From contig JAFGND010000060.1 in NCBI GenBank assembly GCA_016927185.1, positions 37,231-101,230 on the forward strand: a DNA stretch of 64,000 bases, read 5' to 3'. Source of the DNA: Candidatus Coatesiibacteriota bacterium. GTDB lineage: Bacteria; JAFGND01. This document shows positions 21,978-30,290 of the stretch, one piece after another; the first letter of the stretch is position 1, and the number at the start of each line of letters is the position of its first letter. A model generated the notes under the pieces. It saw nothing but the letters and a program-made list of their open reading frames with translations, was not told the DNA's origin and ran no database searches. Both the position numbers and the translations under genes were made by a program.

Positions 21978-23126
21978 TTATTTGTTTTTTATTCCATCCC
22001 TTATTTTATTGTAGGATTGCTTGATCAGTTCTAAAGCAGCTGGTATTTGTTCTATAGAAGTAATATTTAATTCAAGATTACCTCCACCATAATGACCTAC
22101 TTTTTTCCCATCAATAACCATAGGTCTTACAAAATCGTATTTGTTAAAGTCAAAATAATCAATATCACTGGTTTCTATCCATATTTTAAGAGATCTTGAA
22201 TTGCTTCTGATTTTACCTAAATGAATCCAACAAAAAGCCTTATTTAAATATAACCAATTTATTGTCATTTTAACAGCTTTTTTATTTATTTCATTAAACG
22301 ATGAATTAATAAGTCTATCAAGTTCAAAATAAATACAAATTACCCAATCTGGTTTGCCCTCAAGGTGCATTTCTTCAGTATAGATTGAGTTATCACTTAC
22401 TTGATTAATAGAATCAATAGTAGGTTCTTCAATTTCCTTTTCTTGTTTTTCTGTTATTTGGAGTGCTTTTTTTAATTGCATTCTTTTTATTACTGCTTCT
22501 ATGTTCTTATTTTTAATACATTTCACTATTGATTCTGGTAATGATTGATGAATAGCATTAATAAATGCTTTGCTAGGATTTTCCAACAAATATTCAATAG
22601 TTTTTTCTATCTCCTTATCAAAAACTACTTGAGAAATTGTATTGTCAAAATCAGGACTATTCACTTCATCATATAATAATAGTTTTAAATAATCAATTAC
22701 CTGATTAATATCATCATTTATTATATTTATTTCTATTACTATTTTTTCAGGTGCAGGACACAGTTTGCTTGAATCGAATATTTTCCATAGTACTCCGGTT
22801 GATAAAATAAACCACTTATGACCAATATTAGAAGCATAGCTATCTATCTGAGAAATGTCTTTTGGATCATTTAAGGGATTTTTCAAAGCTTTAGCTTCTA
22901 TGAATATCTTAGCTTTATTCTCTATCATTAGTGCATAATCAGCAGTTTTTCCAGCTAATGTAGGGAACTCTAGCCTAACCCTCTTTCTATCATGTATAAA
23001 CCAGTTTAATTGGTTGAGTATCCTATCTATAAATATTTGCCTGGTTTCCTGTTCATTTAAACCTTCGTTTTTGTTTTCATGATAGCATTCTCGTAATTCA
23101 TTTATTAATCTTTTCAATTCTTCCAT
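21978..23126 (-). CDS. HsdR-N-like PD-(D/E)XK nuclease domain protein with DUF5655-like C-terminus
   Basis: A 382-residue protein. The N-terminal domain has the type I restriction N-terminal pattern: Asp63 in TADYAL, then Glu77 and Lys79 in FIEAKAL, giving an intact D-x13-E-x-K site. The C-terminal third carries the GHYGGGNLELNI motif similar to DUF5655. Unlike true HsdR it lacks any helicase domain. Whether it cuts DNA or serves as a binding module is unknown. It follows a SUMF1 protein by 3 bp and precedes its dead paralogue by 33 bp, so all are in one operon. Confidence 0.72.
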   Translation of the reverse strand: MEELKRLINELRECYHENKNEGLNEQETRQIFIDRILNQLNWFIHDRKRVRLEFPTLAGKTADYALMIENKAKIFIEAKALKNPLNDPKDISQIDSYASNIGHKWFILSTGVLWKIFDSSKLCPAPEKIVIEINIINDDINQVIDYLKLLLYDEVNSPDFDNTISQVVFDKEIEKTIEYLLENPSKAFINAIHQSLPESIVKCIKNKNIEAVIKRMQLKKALQITEKQEKEIEEPTIDSINQVSDNSIYTEEMHLEGKPDWVICIYFELDRLINSSFNEINKKAVKMTINWLYLNKAFCWIHLGKIRSNSRSLKIWIETSDIDYFDFNKYDFVRPMVIDGKKVGHYGGGNLELNITSIEQIPAALELIKQSYNKIRDGIKNK

Positions 23127-23129
23127 CCA

Positions 23130-23936
23130 TCACTCCTTAACTATATTTCTTACGCATCTGAATCCTACGATTTCACTTGTAAGAAGAGGGTCATAATGGT
23201 GCCTGTCAGCACATCTCAAGCAGAATCCAAGATTCAAGTAGCTTCCACCCTTGACTACTTTTTCAATCCCGTATGAAGGTCCTTGTGGATTAACATTTTC
23301 ATTGCCTGCTTTGTACCAATCATCATGATACCAGTCTGAAGTCCACTCGAAAACATTGCCTGTCATTCCAGCAGCTCCATAAGTGGATATATTACAAGGG
23401 AATGCATCAATGGGGCAGGTGAATTCATATCCACAGATTTTCCTGTTATTGCCAGGAGAGTAGTTAGCCATTATTATGCCATTATCATCAGGTTGCTTGT
23501 TCCCCCATGCATAGATCTTTCCATTTTCACCTCTTGCTGCTTTTTCCCATTGTGCTTCAGTTGGAAGATCCTTGCCTGCCCATTTGGCATATTCCAGTGC
23601 ATCCCTGTAAGATACTGAAACAACAGGATGGTCGCTTATTCCAAGGACTGGATGATCAATAGTTGCAGGTCTTCTTGGATATCCGGTTTTATCCAGAAAA
23701 ATTCTGTATTCTGCATTTGTAACAGGATAAATATCTATGTAAAAAGCATCAAGATATATAAGTCTCTGGGGTATCTCATTTTGAGATTTTTCCTTTAATG
23801 GTTTTTCAGGTCTCATATCATTATATTTTTTGCACTCTATTCTCATATTTTCAATCGCGATAATAATATCCGATTCTTTTGAACCCATCAGGAAATTTCC
23901 TGCTGGAACTAATATCATTCCTTCTACTCTTATCAT
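23130..23936 (-). CDS. SUMF1 / formylglycine-generating-enzyme-like domain protein
   Basis: A 268-residue single SUMF1 domain. The family hallmarks are clear: LVPAGNFLMGS at the N-terminus, the MTGNVFEWTSDWY segment, VVKGGSY and a closing GFRCVR. Cysteines lie near the usual active region (GFCLRCADRHH), but the spacing differs from the true formylglycine-generating pair and no sulfatase is nearby, so the role is open; many SUMF1 domains are ligand-binding or iron-dependent oxygenase-like modules. There is no signal peptide. It sits 1 bp after the lytic transglycosylase gene. Confidence 0.85.
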   Translation of the reverse strand: MIRVEGMILVPAGNFLMGSKESDIIIAIENMRIECKKYNDMRPEKPLKEKSQNEIPQRLIYLDAFYIDIYPVTNAEYRIFLDKTGYPRRPATIDHPVLGISDHPVVSVSYRDALEYAKWAGKDLPTEAQWEKAARGENGKIYAWGNKQPDDNGIIMANYSPGNNRKICGYEFTCPIDAFPCNISTYGAAGMTGNVFEWTSDWYHDDWYKAGNENVNPQGPSYGIEKVVKGGSYLNLGFCLRCADRHHYDPLLTSEIVGFRCVRNIVKE

Positions 23937-23937
23937 T

Positions 23938-24834
23938 TCAATATACAGCTACACTCATGAAATATGGTATCCCGTTAGCATCAAAAGATATATAAGGTCT
24001 ATATCTTATTCTTTTTTTCCCCTGTGCAATTTGATGAGGTGTGATATTTGGTAGTTCGCTTGTGTCTATAAAAGTTGAATCATCTGTATTGACTTCTCCA
24101 TCCTCATCCAGACCAAATGACTTAAGTTTATCAATATCATCCTGTGATCTGAACTTGTTCTTCTTTACTTCATCTTCCTTTATACCAAGTCCCTCAGCAA
24201 TGAATTTCTCAGGCATAGGAAAAAGCGGGTTGTCCTGACCTTTCAGTAAACCTATTTCCTGATAATTCCTGAGAACAACTTTTACATAATTCTGGGTTTC
24301 CTTGAAGGGAGGAATTCCGTTATATTGTTTCACTCTTTCGGGTCCAGCATTATATGCAGCTAGTGCAAGCAGATAATTATTATTGAATCTGCTCAGCATT
24401 TTCTGTAAGAAACCTGCTCCAGCTCTTAGATTCTCTTCAGGGTCAAAGGGATCATTTACCTTGTAATCTATTATATTACCTTTAGTTATCTGCATGAGTC
24501 CCATTGCTTTTTTGGGTGATAAAGCCCTTGGATTGAAATTACTTTCCACTTTCATTATGGCTTTTATTAAAACTGGATCCAGCCTATATTTGTTTGCATA
24601 TTTAAGTATCAATTCGTCAAAGTTGTGATTTTGCTTGATAGGTTTTGTTTTAGGAACTGATGTAGTTTTAGGAGAGGTTGTTTTTCTTTCTTTTATACCT
24701 GAATCACTAATTTCATTAGGTGAGAGTCTTGGAACATTTGTAAGAACTACATTTCCATCCTTATCAGTCTTAAGATATACTTCTCCAATTATGAAAGGAA
24801 AAATCCATAAAGTAAATAAAATTGAACGTAGCAT
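23938..24834 (-). CDS. SLT-type lytic transglycosylase
   Basis: A 298-residue exported murein lytic enzyme. Residues 1-18 form a signal peptide, followed by a short DUF4124-like segment (YLKTDKDGNVVLTNVP) and a Thr-Lys-Pro linker. The SLT domain covers about 72-190 with the catalytic Glu97 in KVESNFNP, then GLMQI and ALAAYNAGP. A C-terminal extension of about 100 residues of unknown fold follows. It would cleave peptidoglycan glycan strands in the periplasm. It is the first gene of the seven-gene minus-strand run. Confidence 0.92.
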   Translation of the reverse strand: MLRSILFTLWIFPFIIGEVYLKTDKDGNVVLTNVPRLSPNEISDSGIKERKTTSPKTTSVPKTKPIKQNHNFDELILKYANKYRLDPVLIKAIMKVESNFNPRALSPKKAMGLMQITKGNIIDYKVNDPFDPEENLRAGAGFLQKMLSRFNNNYLLALAAYNAGPERVKQYNGIPPFKETQNYVKVVLRNYQEIGLLKGQDNPLFPMPEKFIAEGLGIKEDEVKKNKFRSQDDIDKLKSFGLDEDGEVNTDDSTFIDTSELPNITPHQIAQGKKRIRYRPYISFDANGIPYFMSVAVY

Positions 24835-24985
24835 ATCTACTCCTGTAAAATGAACTAAAACACTGTTTAGATTCTAGAGTTTTTAGGCAAGCAAAAAAGA
24901 AAAATATTTCAAAAATATGTCATTAAATACATAAAAATCATAATGAGTTAGTATTTAATTCAATGTAATGCATATGATTATAGAA

Positions 24986-25002
24986 ATGGCATAAATGTTG
25001 CT
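24986..25002 (+). promoter_or_regulatory. Sigma-54 promoter
   Basis: TGGCAT-AAATG-TTGCT: the GG at 24988-24989 and GC at 25000-25001 are ten bases apart, the strict spacing of -24/-12 promoters, and TGGCA and TTGCW match the consensus. The expected start point near 25013 falls just before the AAAGGAGG ribosome binding site of the gene at 25027. rpoN itself is encoded about 1.2 kb downstream. Confidence 0.72.
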
Positions 25003-25026
25003 ATATTTATTAATAAAGGAGGAAAT

Positions 25027-25398
25027 ATGGCAAGACCAAAAGATAAAATGGGACTAGACAGGATAATGAGGCTAATAAGCAGCTTACCTCAGCCTAGCAA
25101 ACTCAACATATCTACTAAAACATGGAAACAGCTCTTGATACAATCTGTCCAGAAAGGTGAAACACACTGGATAAATGAATTCCTTGGCAGGAAAGATATT
25201 CCTGAAAATGACAAATTGATAGGTGAAGCTGTTATCGAATTGATTGCACAAGCAAAACATCTAAAAGCAGAGAATGAGAAATTGAAAAAGACCTTGAATT
25301 GGATTGTAAACAAGAGTAAAGACGCTGCCCCGTGGGAGGAATTGACAACATGTGAAATTAATGCAGTTGCTGAAGAAGCTTTATATGCTACACAATAG
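25027..25398 (+). CDS. Hypothetical 123-residue protein under a sigma-54 promoter
   Basis: I do not recognise this family. It is a soluble protein with a basic N-terminus (MARPKDKMG), a central helical region and a coiled-coil segment at about residues 75-95 rich in Lys and Glu, then an acidic tail. It has an excellent AAAGGAGG ribosome binding site. The clear sigma-54 promoter in front suggests it is made under a specific signal through an enhancer-binding activator, none of which is encoded nearby. It might be a small DNA-binding or adaptor protein; that is a guess. Confidence 0.65.
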   Translation: MARPKDKMGLDRIMRLISSLPQPSKLNISTKTWKQLLIQSVQKGETHWINEFLGRKDIPENDKLIGEAVIELIAQAKHLKAENEKLKKTLNWIVNKSKDAAPWEELTTCEINAVAEEALYATQ

Positions 25399-25442
25399 TA
25401 TAAATAACTTGACTAATTTACCGTATTTTATATTTGATGTGT

Positions 25443-26183
25443 ATGCAGACAAAGCTGGTAATACACATCTCAAGAACCTATGGTATTTCAAGGAGAAAAG
25501 CTGCTGAGCTAATAAAAAATGAATATATCAGAGTAAATAATGAAATCATAAAAGATCTTACTTTTCAGGTAGAGATTTCCAGAGATAGAATTGAATGTTC
25601 CAGCATAGAATTGAAATCAAACCAGAAGGAAAAAACAATACTAATATTCAATAAACCAAAAGGTTTTGTTGTTTCCAAGAATCCTTCTGACAAAGAGAGA
25701 TTTCCATCAGTCTATAAACTGATTCCTGAGGAATTCAGAACCACCTTTAATCCTGTTGGAAGACTTGATGCAGATTCTGAAGGTTTACTTCTCTTTACAA
25801 ATGATGGGGAAATGAACTTCAAATTGACACACCCAAGTTATGAAATACCAAGAACTTATTTGATATGGCTTAATAGGAAAATCCCAATGCATATTATTCA
25901 CAGAATAAGGAGTGAGGGAGTTGTTCTTGAAGATGGCATATGCAAGCCTTCATTGATAGAAACAGGGAGAACCTCAAGAGATGCAATAAAGATAATCTTG
26001 ACAGGAGGCAGGAAAAGGGAAATAAGAAGACTTTTCTGGACGTTTTATCTGACAGTTGAAAGATTGTTAAGGATATCTTATGGTCCTTTCAGATTAGGCA
26101 ATATGAAAAAGGGTGAGATAAGATTTCCTGAAACTATTGAAATGAATGGACTAAGAAAAATTTTTCAATTAAAGCTTGACTGA
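25443..26183 (+). CDS. RsuA/RluB-family rRNA pseudouridine synthase
   Basis: A 23S or 16S rRNA pseudouridine synthase. The N-terminal S4 RNA-binding domain (SRRKAAELIKNEYIRVN) is followed by the catalytic domain with the key aspartate in GRLDADSEGLLLFTNDG and the later GGRKREIRR motif. Length and motifs fit RluB/RluE/RsuA; the exact target base cannot be told. Possible starts are TTG 25434, ATG 25437 and ATG 25443; none has a strong ribosome binding site, and I chose the last because the S4 domain begins right after it. rpoN follows 51 bp downstream. Confidence 0.88.
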   Translation: MQTKLVIHISRTYGISRRKAAELIKNEYIRVNNEIIKDLTFQVEISRDRIECSSIELKSNQKEKTILIFNKPKGFVVSKNPSDKERFPSVYKLIPEEFRTTFNPVGRLDADSEGLLLFTNDGEMNFKLTHPSYEIPRTYLIWLNRKIPMHIIHRIRSEGVVLEDGICKPSLIETGRTSRDAIKIILTGGRKREIRRLFWTFYLTVERLLRISYGPFRLGNMKKGEIRFPETIEMNGLRKIFQLKLD

Positions 26184-26234
26184 TTCTATTTCATATATAT
26201 CCATATTATCAAGGAAACAATCAAGAGAGGAAAA

Positions 26235-27629
26235 ATGACTGACCTAAGACCAATACTGGGGCTGAAACAGCAGCAAAAATTAATTCTAACTCAAAAGCTT
26301 CAACAAGCATTAAAGTTGCTTATCTTGCCAACAGCAGAACTGGTAGAAGTTATAAATAGAGAAGTATTGGAAAATCCCATGCTTGAAATAGACGAAGATG
26401 CAACAAGAGAAAAGCAATTGCCTCTTCCAAAGGTAAAGAAGGAAGAGAGAAGATCTGAAATAGAGTTTCAGGATGTAATAACAGACAACAATGTTCCTTA
26501 TTTTAGTTATGCAGTTTATAATGAAATATTCACCAAGCAGGATTTCATAGAAACTCTAGCAACAGAAACCCCAACTTTGCAGGAACACTTGCTAAACCAG
26601 CTTTCACTTCAAATGATATCAAGAGACGATAGTCTTATAGGGGAATACATTATAGGCAATCTTGACGAAAGAGGGTTTTTAACAATTTCGGAAGAGGAAA
26701 TAGCTTCAAGTCTTGACAGGAGTATTGAAGATGTCAGGAAAATTCTATCCATTATACAAACATTTGATCCATACGGGGTAGGAGCAAGAGATGTTAAAGA
26801 ATCATTACTTATTCAGATAAGGCAATTCAATGGCTTGCATCATGTTGCAGATAATATAGTAAGGGAATGCTGGGATGACTTTCTGAAGAGAAACAAGAAC
26901 AAGATAATGCATGCCCTTAGTATAAATGAAGATGAATATCATGAAGCAATTGAGTTCATAGAGTCGCTTGATCTTTCCCCGGGAATGATATTTGCTGATA
27001 CAAGAGCAAACTATATAATACCTGATCTGTTTGTAGAAAAAGTGAATGATGAATTCTATATTTATCTTTATGATCAGCAGGTTCCTGTGCTAAGACTGAA
27101 TGATGATTACCTGAAATTAGTAACCAAGAAGAAAAGCAAGGATAAGGATCAGGCTTACTTGAAGAAATCTATCAGTTCAGCAATCTGGATTATAAAGGCT
27201 ATTGAACAAAGAAGAGAGACATTGATAAAGGTCATGGCAGCGATCATTAAGTTGCAGAAACCTTTCTTTGACGGGATAACAAGTGATCTTAATCCATTAA
27301 CCCTGCAGGATATAGCAGATGAGGTAGATCTTCATTTTACTTCTATAAGCAGGGCAATAGCAAACAAATATGTAGAATTTAGTAATATGACATATCCCAT
27401 GAAATTCTTCCTTAGCGGCAAATTGAAAAGGAATGGAAGTGATATTGCAACAAAAAATGTAAAAAGCAGAATCAAGGAATTGATTGAAAATGAAAATCCT
27501 AAAAAACCATATAGTGATCAGGATATAGTTGCAATACTTTCAAAAGAAGGGATTGAAATAGCAAGAAGAACGGTTACCAAATATAGAGAAAATCTTGGTA
27601 TACCCAAAAAGATACACAGGATACATTGA
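26235..27629 (+). CDS. rpoN: RNA polymerase sigma-54 factor RpoN
   Basis: The alternative sigma factor that recognises -24/-12 promoters and needs an AAA+ activator. The 464 residues contain the glutamine-rich region I (KQQQKLILTQKLQQ), the core-binding middle part, the helix-turn-helix region and the near-invariant RpoN box ARRTVTKYRE close to the C-terminus. A GAGAGGAAAA site precedes the ATG. It lies between the pseudouridine synthase gene and a glycosyltransferase; its likely target promoter at 24986 is in the same neighbourhood. Confidence 0.97.
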   Translation: MTDLRPILGLKQQQKLILTQKLQQALKLLILPTAELVEVINREVLENPMLEIDEDATREKQLPLPKVKKEERRSEIEFQDVITDNNVPYFSYAVYNEIFTKQDFIETLATETPTLQEHLLNQLSLQMISRDDSLIGEYIIGNLDERGFLTISEEEIASSLDRSIEDVRKILSIIQTFDPYGVGARDVKESLLIQIRQFNGLHHVADNIVRECWDDFLKRNKNKIMHALSINEDEYHEAIEFIESLDLSPGMIFADTRANYIIPDLFVEKVNDEFYIYLYDQQVPVLRLNDDYLKLVTKKKSKDKDQAYLKKSISSAIWIIKAIEQRRETLIKVMAAIIKLQKPFFDGITSDLNPLTLQDIADEVDLHFTSISRAIANKYVEFSNMTYPMKFFLSGKLKRNGSDIATKNVKSRIKELIENENPKKPYSDQDIVAILSKEGIEIARRTVTKYRENLGIPKKIHRIH

Positions 27630-27632
27630 AAT

Positions 27633-28817
27633 TTGCATATATTGTTCATTTTGTCACGATACTATCCTGCAATAGGTGGAGGGGAGCTTGCAACAAGAGC
27701 TCTTGTAAATGAACTAGCTAAAACCAATAAAATCACAGTAATTACTCAAAGGACAGATAATGATACAAATTGGCTTTATGGCACTACAATAAATGCCCCA
27801 TCAGAAGAACTGAGAATTCGAGATATAAATTCTGACATAATTATGATTTCACCTTCCAGAATATCAAGAATTGCAATGTATCCCTGGGTAAAACTATATG
27901 ACAGAGTGAGATTCTTGTCTGTTCCAGCTTTGGCAAAAATTATTCTTCCATATCTGAGGATAAGTGAAAAGCCAGAAATAATACATAATGTATATATTGG
28001 GAGGGAATATTTATCTCTTGCATCTCATTCTCTATCAAAAGAGTACGGAGTTCCATTTGTTTTCACTCCCATAGCGCACACTCATAAAGTTTACTGGAAT
28101 TCATATTATATGAATTATCTTTATGAGAATGCAAATGGACTTGTTGCAATGACTGAATATGAAAAAGAATGGTTGCTGAAAAAAGGAGCAAAAGGAGAAA
28201 TAATTGTAAATGGTGTAGCACCAGTTGGAATTGGGGAAGAAGTAAAAACCTTTGATTTCAAATCGAAGTTTACTAACGGGAAGGATTATATATTATTCAT
28301 CGGTCAGAAGAATCCATATAAAGGTTATAAACTGCTTGTAAATGTTTTCAAGGTATTGAAAGATGAATTTCCTGAATTATGTCTCGTTTTGATGGGAGCA
28401 GGTTTTGGAGAGAAGTTTTTTGGGGAAAACACTGATGAAAGAATAATATATAGAGGTAATGTAACAGATGAAGAAAAAAAGTCTGCTTTTGCATCATGTA
28501 TTGCATTCTGCTTGCCTTCCACAGAAGAGAGTTTTGGTGGGGTTTTTCTTGAAGCATGGAGTTTCAAGAAACCTGTAATTGGATGCCCTCTCAAGGAGAT
28601 ATCAAGCTGGATAGAAAACGAGAAAGAGGCTTTGCTTGTATCTCCTGAAACAGATAAATGGACAGCAGCGTTGAAGCGACTACTCAAGGATGAAGATTTG
28701 CAGAAAAGGCTTGGAGAAGCAGGATATGTGAAACTGAAATCAAAATACAGCTGGGAGATCATTTCAGAGCGAACATTGAAATTTTATGAAAGGCTTAAGG
28801 TAAAGAAAAATGCTTGA
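27633..28817 (+). CDS. Family 4 glycosyltransferase
   Basis: A 394-residue GT-B fold enzyme of the GT4 family. The N-terminal PAIGGGELATRALVNEL segment forms the acceptor side, and the C-terminal half has LFIGQKNPYKGY and the E-x7-E type motif ESFGGVFLEAW that binds the nucleotide sugar. The start appears to be a TTG only 3 bp after the rpoN stop, since no in-frame ATG occurs earlier. With the neighbouring heptosyltransferase-like gene it probably builds envelope polysaccharide; donor and acceptor are unknown. Confidence 0.87.
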   Translation: MHILFILSRYYPAIGGGELATRALVNELAKTNKITVITQRTDNDTNWLYGTTINAPSEELRIRDINSDIIMISPSRISRIAMYPWVKLYDRVRFLSVPALAKIILPYLRISEKPEIIHNVYIGREYLSLASHSLSKEYGVPFVFTPIAHTHKVYWNSYYMNYLYENANGLVAMTEYEKEWLLKKGAKGEIIVNGVAPVGIGEEVKTFDFKSKFTNGKDYILFIGQKNPYKGYKLLVNVFKVLKDEFPELCLVLMGAGFGEKFFGENTDERIIYRGNVTDEEKKSAFASCIAFCLPSTEESFGGVFLEAWSFKKPVIGCPLKEISSWIENEKEALLVSPETDKWTAALKRLLKDEDLQKRLGEAGYVKLKSKYSWEIISERTLKFYERLKVKKNA

Positions 28818-29205
28818 AATTCAGGTAAAAACAAACTCAAGATCCGAATTCATTGATATTACATCCAATATCCAGAAAATACTTGATGACAATCACTTAG
28901 AAAATGGATTAATATTTCTTCATGTACCTCATACCACTGCAGGGATTACTGTTAATGAACATGCTGATCCGTCAGTAGTTGTGGATATAAAGAATGCTCT
29001 TGAAAAGCAAATTCCATGGAGCTCTAATTATCTTCATAACGAAGGGAATTCTGCTGCTCATATAAAATGCAGTATGATAAACTGCTCAGTTGCTGTCGCT
29101 TTTGAAAAAGGCAAGTTAATGCTGGGCATATGGCAAGGCATCTTTTTTGCTGAATTTGATGGACCAAGAGTAAGAAAAGTCTGGGTAAAGATTTTAAAAG
29201 ATTGA
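28810..29205 (+). CDS. YjbQ/UPF0047 family protein
   Basis: A 131-residue protein of the YjbQ family, sometimes called secondary thiamine-phosphate synthase because members show weak activity of that kind; the true role is unclear. The conserved pattern is complete: FLHVPHTTAGITVNE in the middle, then HNEGNSAAHIK and a closing LGIWQGIFFAEFDGPR. The gene overlaps the glycosyltransferase before it by 8 bp and is followed after 1 bp by a heptosyltransferase-like gene, so it is part of the operon. Confidence 0.92.
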   Translation: MLEIQVKTNSRSEFIDITSNIQKILDDNHLENGLIFLHVPHTTAGITVNEHADPSVVVDIKNALEKQIPWSSNYLHNEGNSAAHIKCSMINCSVAVAFEKGKLMLGIWQGIFFAEFDGPRVRKVWVKILKD

Positions 29206-29206
29206 C

Positions 29207-30178
29207 ATGAAAAAGGTTTTAATACGTTTGCCTAACTGGTTGGGAGATACTGTAATGTCTCTCCCATTAATCCAGGGTTTGACAGAAAATAAGGATTTAT
29301 TAATTGGACTTTCAGGGCCGGAAGAATGTCTTGAAATCCTCAGGAATGAAAAGAGGATTGATATTTTCATACCACTTATTCCTCATCGTTCCTTCTGGAA
29401 GCAGACTCTATGGAGAGATGAAGTACTTGGATGGAAGGCAGATTCAATAATAATACTTCCAACAAGTTTATCTTCAGCACTTCTTTCATGGTGGGCTAAA
29501 ATTCCTGAAAGAATAGGATATGCCAGTGAGGGTAGGGGATATCTTCTTACTTCATCACTGCCTTATGATGAAAAAAGTTACAGAAGACTTCATCTTACGA
29601 GAAGTTACAAGGAACTTGGTAAGCTAATGTTATACAAGCATATAGACTTTCCTGAAAATCCTGTTTTTTCTGAAAGTTCTCCTGCCAATTTCAACAAGGA
29701 TTCTCCAATTCTCATTTTTCCCGGAGCTACTTATGGTTCTGCAAAAAGATGGGATATAACTAATTACGTTGAAATTACTAAATTAATAAGACAGGTAAGT
29801 AACAGGAAAATTCTCATACTGGGAAAAGACAATGAAGTTGTGATTGAAAACTTTGAATGGGCTTCAGGGACTTTTCTAATGCTCGGAAAAACAACAATCA
29901 GACAGCTTATTGATTATATAAAGGAGTCTTTTCTGGTAATAGGCAGTGATAGTGGTCCTGTCCATTTATCTGCAGCTTATCTTAAAAATACTGTTGCCTT
30001 GTTTGGTTCAAGCAGTACAGCATGGACTGCGCCTCTGGGATCCAGGGTAAGGATTGTAAAATCTGATGTACATTGTTCTCCCTGTTTCAAACCAGCTTGC
30101 CACAAGAGAGTGTGCTGGGAAAGTCTTACCATTAGCAGAGTCTGGGAGAAAGTGAAAGAAATTATTGAGGATAGCTAG
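29207..30178 (+). CDS. Heptosyltransferase-like GT9 protein (WaaF-like)
   Basis: A 323-residue GT9 enzyme. The opening VLIRLPNWLGDTVMSLP is the classic heptosyltransferase start, the middle shows FPGATYGSAKRW, and the C-terminal nucleotide-binding region has GSDSGPVHLSAA. A late cysteine group (HCSPCFKPACHKRVC) matches the WaaF type. It would add ADP-heptose to the LPS inner core, in agreement with kdsA in this window. It ends the plus-strand run that starts at rpoN. Confidence 0.9.
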   Translation: MKKVLIRLPNWLGDTVMSLPLIQGLTENKDLLIGLSGPEECLEILRNEKRIDIFIPLIPHRSFWKQTLWRDEVLGWKADSIIILPTSLSSALLSWWAKIPERIGYASEGRGYLLTSSLPYDEKSYRRLHLTRSYKELGKLMLYKHIDFPENPVFSESSPANFNKDSPILIFPGATYGSAKRWDITNYVEITKLIRQVSNRKILILGKDNEVVIENFEWASGTFLMLGKTTIRQLIDYIKESFLVIGSDSGPVHLSAAYLKNTVALFGSSSTAWTAPLGSRVRIVKSDVHCSPCFKPACHKRVCWESLTISRVWEKVKEIIEDS

Positions 30179-30290
30179 ATATGTAGTTTATATATAGGTA
30201 TATACTAATATATTAAGAGGATGTTTAGCTATTATTAGCAAAATAACAAGCAGGAGTTTAGATGAATTGAATACGAATTTGGAGGTAATC

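Noticed and set aside
19387-23126. A Dnd-type phosphorothioation system, because a cysteine desulfurase lies next to restriction-fold proteins.
   Set aside because: No DndB, DndC, DndD or DndE and no SspB-like gene is present; the desulfurase belongs to a different branch and the rest of the operon is housekeeping or unknown.
30179-30290. A riboswitch or small RNA in the AT-rich spacer before the transglutaminase-like gene.
   Set aside because: It has short TA-rich inverted repeats only, with no known riboswitch core and no terminator-like structure.
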